Shown here one piece after another: positions 51,895 through 58,875 of a stretch of DNA of 61,892 bases. Source of the stretch: Knoellia remsis (GTDB lineage: Bacteria > Actinomycetota > Actinomycetes > Actinomycetales > Dermatophilaceae). The notes below the pieces were generated by a model. That model ran no database searches. It was not told the origin of the DNA and worked only from the letters and a program-made list of their open reading frames with translations. Location: contig NZ_PVTI01000024.1 in NCBI RefSeq assembly GCF_003002895.1, positions 1 to 61,892 of the forward strand. The letters run 5' to 3'. Position numbers and translations under genes: made by a program. Each line of letters opens with the position of its first letter. Position 1 is the first letter of the stretch.

Positions 51895-52892
51895 CCGACG
51901 CTGCTGTCCTTCCCGACGCCGAGGCGTGCGCGCCCTCCGCGATGCACGCGATCGGCGCCGACGCAGCTGCGACTGTGGCCGGGGCGCTCAAGGCGCTCGC
52001 GGATCCGCTGCGGCTGCGGATGCTGTCCGCGATCGCGACCGACCCACGCGGCGAGTCCTGCGTGTGCGATCTCGCGGAGCTCGCCGACGTGTCCCAGCCG
52101 ACCGTCTCCCACCATCTGAAGGTGTTGAAGGAGACCGGGATGCTGCTGTCCGAGCGGCGCGGTACCTGGGTCTGGTACCGGATCGCGCCGGGCAAGCAGC
52201 GCGCCGTCGCCGCCCTCCTCGACGCGTTCGCACCAGCGGCAGTCGCCGACGAGCCGGAGGACGCTCAGGCGCGAGTTGACGCGCTTCGGCAGATGGACGC
52301 CCGCGTGACCCGGCTCGCCGAGGAACTGGCCGACGAGCTGACCGGGCTGCACCGTGACGTCGTGATCGCGATCGTGCGAGAGTCCTACGCGGGCCTGGTA
52401 CAGTCGGCGAAACTGACGCAGCACATGATCCCGCTGACCGAGCGCTTCGCCCGCCAGCGCCTCGCCGACCTCACCCGGGATCGGTCTTCCGGGGTGCCGC
52501 AGGTGCTGTTCGTGTGCGTGCAGAACGCGGGCCGTTCCCAGCTCGCCGCCGCCATCGTCAACCAGCTCGCCGACGGCCGAGTGATCGCCCGCTCCGCAGG
52601 CTCGACCCCGGCATCGGACCTGCACCCGCACGTGCGTTCCCTGCTCGTTGAGATCGAAGGCGAGCAGGAGGCTCGGGATGCATTCCCGAAGCCGCTCACC
52701 GACGACGCCGTCCGCGCCGCGGACGTTGTGGTGACGATGGGCTGCGGCGACGTGTGCCCGATCATCCCGGGTGTCCGCTACGAGGATTGGGCCGTCGGCG
52801 ACCCCGCCCTCGCCTCCCCGCAAGGGGTCGACGCGATCCGACACGACATCGAGTCCCGCGTCCGCGCCCTCCTCGCGACCCTCACCGACTGA
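51891..52892 (+). CDS. ArsR-ArsC fusion: arsenic repressor joined to arsenate reductase
   Basis: 333 residues in three parts. Residues about 25-110 are an ArsR winged helix (LADPLRLRMLSAIAT, DVSQPTVSHHLKVLKETGM) with Cys57 and Cys59 in SCVCDLAEL as the As(III) site. A helical linker (about 125-195) resembles the three-helix N-terminal domain seen in some actinobacterial ArsC proteins. Residues about 204-330 are a low-molecular-weight-phosphatase-type ArsC with Cys209 in CVQNAGRSQ and Cys285/Cys289 in MGCGDVCP. Sensor, linker and enzyme are in one chain. The next gene is a second, free ArsC. Confidence 0.9.
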   Translation: MTDAAVLPDAEACAPSAMHAIGADAAATVAGALKALADPLRLRMLSAIATDPRGESCVCDLAELADVSQPTVSHHLKVLKETGMLLSERRGTWVWYRIAPGKQRAVAALLDAFAPAAVADEPEDAQARVDALRQMDARVTRLAEELADELTGLHRDVVIAIVRESYAGLVQSAKLTQHMIPLTERFARQRLADLTRDRSSGVPQVLFVCVQNAGRSQLAAAIVNQLADGRVIARSAGSTPASDLHPHVRSLLVEIEGEQEARDAFPKPLTDDAVRAADVVVTMGCGDVCPIIPGVRYEDWAVGDPALASPQGVDAIRHDIESRVRALLATLTD

Positions 52893-52907
52893 AAGAAGCC
52901 AAAGATC

Positions 52908-53312
52908 ATGACCGTTCAGCAGCCCTCTATCCTGCTCGTCTGCGTCCACAACGCCGGCCGCTCCCAGATGGCCGCCGGCTACCTCCGCCACCTCGCCGCA
53001 GGCCGCATCGAGGTCCGCTCGGCCGGGTCCATGCCCGCCGAGCAGATCAACCCCGTGGCCGTCGAAGCCATGCGCGAGGAAGGGATTGACATCACCGCCG
53101 AGCAGCCGAAGGTGCTCACCACCGAGGCGGTGCAGGCCTCCGACGTGGTGATCACGATGGGCTGCGGCGACGCCTGCCCGTTCTTCCCGGGCAAGCGGTA
53201 CGAGGACTGGAAGCTCGACGACCCCGCCGGACAGGGCATCGAGGCGGTGCGCCCGATCCGCGACGAGATCAAGGGGCGCATCGAAGCGCTCTTGGCAGAG
53301 CTGCTCGTCTGA
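52908..53312 (+). CDS. arsC: Thioredoxin-coupled arsenate reductase
   Basis: 134 residues, LMW-phosphatase fold. The P-loop nucleophile is Cys12 in CVHNAGRS and the resolving pair is Cys86/Cys90 in MGCGDACPFFPG, the pattern of thioredoxin-linked ArsC. It reduces arsenate to arsenite for export by Acr3. Fifteen bases after the fusion gene, with GAAAG as a weak ribosome site. Last gene of the arsenic operon, followed by a hairpin. Confidence 0.95.
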   Translation: MTVQQPSILLVCVHNAGRSQMAAGYLRHLAAGRIEVRSAGSMPAEQINPVAVEAMREEGIDITAEQPKVLTTEAVQASDVVITMGCGDACPFFPGKRYEDWKLDDPAGQGIEAVRPIRDEIKGRIEALLAELLV

Positions 53313-53327
53313 GGGAGTGTGAGCGCC

Positions 53328-53360
53328 GGAGGGGCAAGCAACATCGGCGCTTGCCCCTCC
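53328..53360. terminator. Terminator after arsC
   Basis: GGAGGGGCAAGC and GCTTGCCCCTCC pair over 12 bp around AACATCGGC, 16 bp after the arsC stop codon. The following 87 bp up to the convergent thioredoxin-like gene hold nothing recognisable. Confidence 0.8.
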
Positions 53361-53447
53361 CATGCTCTTGAGGGAGCTCAATCCATGCGGGGAACATCGT
53401 TGTGCCGCGGGTGTGGCCCGCTAATTGCGTCCCCAGTGGTTGTCGCT

Positions 53448-53756
53448 CTATCGAGAAGCGCCTCGCAGCGCTGCTTCGATCTGCTCCGGCGTGGGCGCTC
53501 CGGCGAATCCGCTTTCCGTCGAGTAGACGCGGCACGCGAGCGAGCGGACCGGTGCGGTCGGGAACAGGTCGACGCCGTCGACGAGGAGCGTGGGTGATCC
53601 TCCGAACGGAGAATTCGTCGCTTCGGCCTCGGTCCGGATGGCTACCAGTTCGACGGCCACGTCCACAAATCCGATAGCGTCCAGCGCAGCACGCGCGTTG
53701 GCTTCGGCGATGTCCGTGTTCGGGCAGTCGAGGATGTGCAACAGTTCGACCTTCAT
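53448..53756 (-). CDS. Thioredoxin-like metal-resistance protein
   Basis: 102 residues: MKVELLHILDCPNTDIAEAN at the N-terminus, FGGSPTLLVDGVDLF with the cis-proline position of the thioredoxin fold, and LACRVYSTESGFAGAPTPEQI. A lone cysteine in LDCPN and another in ACRVY are conserved in this small family, which is often found beside metal-resistance genes and is sometimes named after alkylmercury lyase. The actual role is unknown. The ATG overlaps the ATPase stop codon on the reverse strand (ATGA). Confidence 0.75.
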   Translation of the reverse strand: MKVELLHILDCPNTDIAEANARAALDAIGFVDVAVELVAIRTEAEATNSPFGGSPTLLVDGVDLFPTAPVRSLACRVYSTESGFAGAPTPEQIEAALRGASR

Positions 53757-55666
53757 GCGATCCGCTCTTTTCGGGTCCGAGCCGCGCGGAGCCCGTTGAG
53801 GATGACGACGACCTCGGCGATCTCGTGCACCAGCACCACCGCGGCCAGCCCCAGCACGCCGAACAGGGCCAGCGGGAGCAGGGCGGCGATGATCAGCAGC
53901 GACAGGATGATGTTCTGGTTGATGATGCGCCTGCCGCGACGGGCATGGTCGAACGCGCGCGGCAGCAGCCGGAGGTCGTGGCCGGTGAAGGCGACGTCGG
54001 CGGACTCGATCGCGGCGTCGGAGCCGGTCGCGCCCATCGCGATGCCGATGTCCGCGGCGGCCAAGGCGGGGGCGTCGTTGATGCCATCGCCGATCATCGC
54101 GACCGAGCCGTGCCTGCCCAGCTCGCTGATCGCGGCGGCCTTGTCCTCCGGACGCAGCTCGGCGCGCACGTCCTCGATCCCGGCCTGAACGGCCAGCGCC
54201 CGGGCGGTGCGGGCGTTGTCGCCGGTGAGCATCGTCACCCCGACGCCCTGCGCGGCGAGGGTGCGGACCACCTCGGGGACCTCGGGGCGCAGCTCGTCGC
54301 GGACCCCGACCGCGGCGACCGGGACGTCGTCGCGGTGCACGATCACGACGGTCATGCCCTGCTCCTCCAAGCCCTCCACCTGGTCGGTGAGGGTTCCGGC
54401 GTCGAGCCATCGAGGGCTGCCGACGGTGACCCGGGCCCCGTCGAGGATGCCCTCGATCCCGTGCCCGGCCTGCTCGGTCACGTCCAAGGCGGCGGGAGCT
54501 CCGGGCGAGGCGGCGGTGATCGCGGCGGCCAGCGGGTGGGTGCTGTGCTGCTCCAGCGCCGCCGCCCACGCCAATGCCAGCGCCTCGTCCACCCCGTCGG
54601 CGGTGAGGACGGCGGTAACGGCGGGCTCGTTGCGGGTGAGGGTGCCGGTCTTGTCGACGGCGACGTGGCGGATCACGCCGAACCGCTCGAACACGGCACC
54701 GGATTTGATGATCACGCCGAACCTGCTCGCCGAGCCGATCGCGGCGACCACGGTCAGCGGGACCGAGATCGCCAGCGCGCACGGCGACGCGGCGACGAGC
54801 ACCACGAGGGCGCGGGTGATCCACAGCTCCGGGTCGCCCAGCAGCGAGCCGATGACCGCGACGAGAGCGGCGAGGATCAGCACGCCAGGCACGAGCGGCC
54901 GGGCGATGCGGTCGGCCAGGCGGGCACGGTCCCCCTTCTCGGCCTGCGCCTGCTCCACCAGCTCCACGATCGTGGTCAGCGAGTTGTCGGTACCCGCCGC
55001 GGTCGTCTCGACCTCCAGGGCACCGGCGGTGTTGATCGCCCCGGCCGACACCGCGTCGCCGGGCTCGACCTCCACCGGGATCGACTCCCCGGTGATCGCC
55101 GAGGTGTCCAAGCTCGACCGACCCGTGCGGACGATCCCGTCGGTCGCGATCCGCTCACCCGGCCGCACGAGCATCAGCTGCCCAACGGCCAGATCCTTCG
55201 CAGCGACCTCCACGGACGCGCCGTCCTGCCGGATGGTCGCGGTCTCCGGGACCAGCTTGAGCAGCGCCCGCAGCCCGCCGCGGGCGCGGTCCATCGCCTT
55301 GTCCTCCAGCGCCTCGGCGATCGAGTACAAGAACGCCAACGCTGCGGCCTCCTCGACGTAGCCGAGGATGACCGCGCCGACCGCGCTGATCGTCATCAGC
55401 AGCCCGATGCCCAGCTTGCCCGTGAAGAGCTTGCGGATCGCGCCGGGCGTGAACGTCGACGCGCCCAGCAGCAGGCCGATCCAGAACGCCACCAGCGCCG
55501 GGCTCTCCGCCCCTGCCCATTCCAGGACCAGACCGGTTCCGAAGGCGACGCCGGAGAACACCGGGACCATGATCCCGCGGTCACGCCACCACGGACGCTC
55601 CCGCTCCTCCTCGGCCTCCTCACCGACCCGGGTCTCCGGCTCGTCGCAACCGCACGCCGCGCTCAC
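53753..55666 (-). CDS. Heavy-metal P-type ATPase (Cd/Zn/Pb type)
   Basis: 637-residue export pump of the P1B class. The transmembrane metal site is SPCALAIS (Cys296), which, with the CmtR neighbour, points to Cd, Pb or Zn. Phosphorylated Asp338 is in DKTGTLTRN, the histidine motif is STHPLAAAI and the hinge is MIGDGINDAPALAAADIGIAM. There is no full N-terminal metal-binding domain; only ACGCDEPE and an acidic stretch precede the first helix. The GTG at 55666 overlaps the cmtR stop (GTGA); the frame is open further upstream but only as the antisense of cmtR. Confidence 0.93.
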   Translation of the reverse strand: MSAACGCDEPETRVGEEAEEERERPWWRDRGIMVPVFSGVAFGTGLVLEWAGAESPALVAFWIGLLLGASTFTPGAIRKLFTGKLGIGLLMTISAVGAVILGYVEEAAALAFLYSIAEALEDKAMDRARGGLRALLKLVPETATIRQDGASVEVAAKDLAVGQLMLVRPGERIATDGIVRTGRSSLDTSAITGESIPVEVEPGDAVSAGAINTAGALEVETTAAGTDNSLTTIVELVEQAQAEKGDRARLADRIARPLVPGVLILAALVAVIGSLLGDPELWITRALVVLVAASPCALAISVPLTVVAAIGSASRFGVIIKSGAVFERFGVIRHVAVDKTGTLTRNEPAVTAVLTADGVDEALALAWAAALEQHSTHPLAAAITAASPGAPAALDVTEQAGHGIEGILDGARVTVGSPRWLDAGTLTDQVEGLEEQGMTVVIVHRDDVPVAAVGVRDELRPEVPEVVRTLAAQGVGVTMLTGDNARTARALAVQAGIEDVRAELRPEDKAAAISELGRHGSVAMIGDGINDAPALAAADIGIAMGATGSDAAIESADVAFTGHDLRLLPRAFDHARRGRRIINQNIILSLLIIAALLPLALFGVLGLAAVVLVHEIAEVVVILNGLRAARTRKERIA

Positions 55667-56022
55667 GCGCCCGCTCCCGTCCCGCAGCAGCCCGGCACCG
55701 TGCACTCCGCGTCCACGCACGGCGCGTGCTCGTCCACGGCCAGCGTCACGTCCACCAGCGCCGTGAGCGCCGCCGCGAGGTGCGGGTCGGCGATCTCGTA
55801 GCGCGTCTGCCGCCCCTCGGGCTCGGCGACCACGATCCCGCAGTCACGAAGACAGGTCAGATGGTTCGACACGTTCGAGCGCGTCAGCTCCAGCTCGCGC
55901 GAGAGCACGGCCGGGTAGCTCGGCCCGTCCAGCAGGGTCATCAGGATCCGGGAGCGCGTCGGGTCCGCCATGGCCCGGCCCAGCCGGTTCATGACGTCAA
56001 GACGCGAAGCAATAGTCAGCAT
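55663..56022 (-). CDS. cmtR: CmtR-type Cd/Pb-responsive repressor
   Basis: 119-residue ArsR/SmtB-family protein. The helix-turn-helix is LELTRSNVSNHLTCLRDCG. Cys57, Cys61 and Cys102 fall at the residue numbers of the three metal ligands of mycobacterial CmtR, in the same contexts, so Cd(II)/Pb(II) sensing is well supported. An extra Cys-rich tail follows (DAECTVPGCCG). The ATG at 56022 is probably leaderless and the operator covers its -10 element. First gene of the cadmium operon. Confidence 0.93.
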   Translation of the reverse strand: MLTIASRLDVMNRLGRAMADPTRSRILMTLLDGPSYPAVLSRELELTRSNVSNHLTCLRDCGIVVAEPEGRQTRYEIADPHLAAALTALVDVTLAVDEHAPCVDAECTVPGCCGTGAGA

Positions 56023-56059
56023 GCACTGAACTATACAGTGAATGGTGACCTATTGTCGG
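56023..56059 (-). promoter_or_regulatory. cmtR leaderless promoter with overlapping operator
   Basis: On the reverse strand CCGACA (56059-56054) and TATAGT (56035-56030) are 18 bp apart and 7 nt precede the ATG. The inverted repeat CACTG-N7-CAGTG (56024-56028, 56036-56040) flanks the -10 exactly, so a bound repressor would block polymerase. A short rightward frame from the ATG at 56066 (MTSTSTMNATRREEW) could be the start of a lost divergent gene. Confidence 0.6.
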
Positions 56060-56070
56060 CTCCGATGACC

Positions 56071-56628
56071 TCAACCTCGACTATGAACGCCACGCGGCGG
56101 GAGGAGTGGCTGCTCCGCGCAGGCCCTCGTCCACGCGCTGGCGATCATCAGGGCCGTCCCGAAGACCGTACTGGCCAGGCCCGCGACGAGCGTGAGCGTG
56201 GCCAGCGCCCCGAGACGGCGTGCGTCGAACCAGCCGGTGACCGCGGCGAACGCCGGCGGGTAGAGCACCCCGGCCATCGCGGCCCCGGCGAGCACCCACC
56301 CGGCGACGAAGACCGGCAGGCTCCCTGCCGTGCCGATCACCACGAGAGCCAGGACTCCAAGGACCGACCCGACCGTCATGACCAGCCGCGGTCCGCGCCG
56401 GTCGATGACGCGGCCGACCGGGACCCCGACCAGCGCCGAGACCACCAGTGCCGCCGAGAACGCCGAGGTGACGGCCATCGAGGACCAACCGGTGTCGGCG
56501 CTGATCCGTGGCGCGAGCACCGGAAAGGCGTAGTAGAGCAGCCCCCAGGAGACGATCTCGGTCACGCACAGCGCCGCCAGCACCGCTCCCAGCGATGGGC
56601 GGGGTCCGGGCTCAGGCAACGGCGGCAC
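56071..56628 (-). pseudogene. MFS transporter, N-terminal part only
   Basis: 185 codons. The first five or so membrane helices of a major-facilitator protein are present, with the loop motif GRVIDRRGPRLVM between helices 2 and 3. After LVAGLASTVF (about 56158) the sequence loses membrane character and stops. A full protein needs about 400 residues. Its ATG at 56628 lies inside the arsO gene (17-bp overlap), the arrangement of arsO-linked transporters in other arsenic operons. Not expected to work as a transporter. Confidence 0.75.
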
Positions 56629-57676
56629 CCCGCGGCAGCCTGGTCAGGGCGTCGACGACGCGCCGGGCGTCGCGGTGCACCCCGCGCAGCGTGTTCGAGG
56701 AGAACGACCGCTGGAACTCCACACCGAGGAAGCCCAGCCCCGGCAGCGCGGTCGAGACACCGCGGTCGTGCCGGGGCCTGCCGGCCCCGTCGAGGACGCC
56801 AAGCGAGGTCAGGTAGGTCAGGTGCGGCCGGTAGCCGGTCGCGAAGATCACGGCGTCGACCTGCTCCCGGGAGACGTCAGGCCACACGACCCCGTCCGGG
56901 GACAACGCGGTGAACATGGGCCGCTGGTCGGGCCGGCCCGCCTCCAGCGCCCGCTTGTACGTGTCGGTCCCGATCACCGGGGTGCCGGTGACGAGCCGTT
57001 CGAGGACCGATGGCGGGAGCAGGTCGGCGCGCGTGAGGCGCAGCCACCAGTGCAGGTCGCGTCCGGCGATCATCTGCGGCGCGAACCGCACCCGGTCCCG
57101 CACCGCCAGCGACGTCTCCGCGTGCTCGGCGAGCTCGTGGGCCACCTGCACGGCGGAGTTGCCCGCCCCGACGACCACGACCCGCTGCCCGGCGAACTCC
57201 TCCGGCGACCGGTAGTCGGCCACATGCAGAACCCGCCCCTCGAATGCCCCCCTGCCGGGGATCGCCGGCACGTGGGGATTGCCGAACGAACCGGAAGCGG
57301 CGATGAGCGCGTCACCGACCAGGCTGCTCCCGTCAGCCAACTCCACCGTGAACGCCGGCCCGTCGGCGGTGACGTCGACGACGCGGGCATTGGTCCGGAC
57401 CTCGACGCCGAGCCGGTCGGCGTATCCGCGCAGGTACTCGACGACCTCGTCGCGGCCCGGGTAGCCGTCCGGGTCGCCGGGGAACGGGTACCCGGGGAAG
57501 GAACTGAACCGGCGTGGGGAGAACAGGCGCAGGCTGTCGTAGTAGCGCGGCCAGGACCCGACCGGCTCGTCACCGGCCTCCAGGACGACCGGTTCCCAGC
57601 CCCGGACGCGTCCGGTGCGGGCTGCGGCGAGGCCGGACTGCCCGCCGCCGACGATCAGCAGGCGGCCCCGGCTCAT
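56612..57676 (-). CDS. arsO: ArsO-type flavin monooxygenase
   Basis: 354 residues. FAD fold LLIVGGGQSGLAAARTGRV, NADPH fold VVVVGAGNSAVQVAHELAEH and the family stretch SLRLFSPRRFSSFPGYPFP, plus VIFATGYRPHLTYL near the C-terminus. ArsO-family monooxygenases accompany arsenic operons; their exact reaction is not settled. Intact here, but both its operon partners (the flavoprotein upstream and the transporter downstream) are truncated. The ATG overlaps the upstream stop codon (ATGA). Confidence 0.8.
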   Translation of the reverse strand: MSRGRLLIVGGGQSGLAAARTGRVRGWEPVVLEAGDEPVGSWPRYYDSLRLFSPRRFSSFPGYPFPGDPDGYPGRDEVVEYLRGYADRLGVEVRTNARVVDVTADGPAFTVELADGSSLVGDALIAASGSFGNPHVPAIPGRGAFEGRVLHVADYRSPEEFAGQRVVVVGAGNSAVQVAHELAEHAETSLAVRDRVRFAPQMIAGRDLHWWLRLTRADLLPPSVLERLVTGTPVIGTDTYKRALEAGRPDQRPMFTALSPDGVVWPDVSREQVDAVIFATGYRPHLTYLTSLGVLDGAGRPRHDRGVSTALPGLGFLGVEFQRSFSSNTLRGVHRDARRVVDALTRLPRGAAVA

Positions 57677-57970
57677 CTCGTGGTCCTCGCGCCGATCTGG
57701 ACCAGCTGCGGCGCGGGCGCGCAGCACGAGTCCGAGGCCGCCTGATCGTCCGGGGCGTCGAACAGGCCAGACCTGCCACACACCCCTGTGTCCGGCAGGA
57801 CGAGGTCGACGCGCGCGGCCGCCTCACGGTCGCCGGCGATCGCCGCGACGACGCTGCGGACCTGCTCGAACCCGGTCAGAGCCAGGAACGTCGGCGCCCG
57901 CCCGTACGACTTCGCCCCCACGATGTAGAAGCCCGGCTCCGGGTGTGCGAGGTCCGCCGCTCCCGTGGCA
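57673..57970 (-). pseudogene. Flavoprotein of the arsO operon, 3' part only
   Basis: About 98 codons of C-terminus: AADLAHPEPGFYIVGAKSYG, RAPTFLALTGFEQVRSV, DLVLPDTGVCG and SCCAPAPQ. This end is typical of NAD(P)-binding flavoproteins encoded next to arsO. The FAD and NADPH folds and the start are missing; sequence to the right of about 57970 belongs to another gene on the opposite strand. Confidence 0.72.
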
Positions 57971-57971
57971 C

Positions 57972-58467
57972 GGAGGTCGACGGCGACCTGGCGATCGTCG
58001 CCCACGGCACCCTGCCCGCAGCCCCGGCTCCCTGGACCGGACCTGAGGGCATCCCGGTCGATAGCCGGCTGCGCTCGATGCACGCGCCGCGCCAACGGAT
58101 CTACGCCGCGGGCGGCGTCGCCGTGCACCACTATCCCGGCCATAGCTCGTACCGGATCGATCACTGGGACGACTCGGTCGCCCAGGGAGCCCATGCGGCC
58201 AAGACTCTGTTGCACGACCTCGGCCTGGACGACGATCCCGGCATCTACCTGCCGTCTTCGCCGTTCTCCGCACGCGTCCACGGACACACCCTGGTCGGAG
58301 CGGGGTATGCCGCTTTGGGGTCCAGTACGCAAATCGTCTCCGCCGACCCCTTGCTCACGGCGCACTACCTCGGAGATACCCTCGTCGCTCTCATAGGGAT
58401 TGACGCCACTGGCCTCGTCCGCGACTGGATACCTCGGCTGCACCGGCGAGCACCGACTCGCCCCTGA
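57972..58467 (+). pseudogene. FAD-dependent ferredoxin-reductase-like protein, 3' part only
   Basis: About 164 codons: DGDLAIVAHGTLP, EGIPVDSRLRSMHA, RIYAAGGVAVHHYPGHSS, YRIDHWDDSVAQGAHAAKTL and a C-terminal beta domain. This is the end of a pyridine-nucleotide-disulfide or ferredoxin reductase of the Reductase_C type. The FAD aspartate motif reads AAGGVA instead of the normal AAGDVA. No start or N-terminal folds remain. It runs into the hairpin at 58511-58545. Confidence 0.72.
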
Positions 58468-58510
58468 TCGACAAGCCGGATCGCGGGCGCCTCGGCAAGC
58501 ACGACGCGCC

Positions 58511-58545
58511 GGTGGCGGGCGGAAGCATTCGTTCCGCCCGCCACC
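58511..58545. terminator. Bidirectional hairpin between two gene remnants
   Basis: GGTGGCGGGCGGAA and TTCCGCCCGCCACC form a perfect 14-bp stem with loop GCATTCG. It lies between the 3' ends of the convergent ferredoxin-reductase-like and MFS remnants. Confidence 0.8.
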
Positions 58546-58552
58546 TGCGCGC

Positions 58553-58875
58553 TTATGCGGTGCGCACACAGGCGCACTGGGACGCCGCGAGGGTGCCTTC
58601 GGCGGCTTCGGTCTCCTCACGGAGCACCAGGTCACCGACCGCGCCTTCTCCGGTGGCATCGGCGGCCTCGATAGTCTCGGTTTCCTTCTCGCGGGGCCAG
58701 AGCATCTGCGCTGTGACGGCACCGCCGATGGCGGGAGCGGCAAGGATCGACCAGGCGAGAGTGAAGCCGGACGCTGTGCCTACCCATCCCGCGATCGGGT
58801 AGGTGACGAGCCAGGCCAAGTGAGACAGTGAGAATTGTGCCGCGAAGGCCGCCGGGAGCTCGCGCTTCGCGGGAG
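58553..58875 (-). pseudogene. MFS transporter, C-terminal part only
   Basis: About 107 codons: ILSPAKRELPAAFAAQF, SLSHLAWLVTYPIAGWVG, a helix ending in MLWPREKETE and an acidic tail. This is the last part of a major-facilitator protein, with FAAQFSLSHxxWLVTYPxAG as its characteristic run. The internal ATG at 58819 would give only two helices. It does not complete the MFS fragment at 56071-56628, being of a different subfamily as far as I can judge. Confidence 0.68.

Noticed and set aside
56071-58875. The two MFS fragments as halves of one interrupted gene
   Set aside because: They lie on the same strand in the wrong order for a simple insertion (N-terminal part downstream) and look like different subfamilies.
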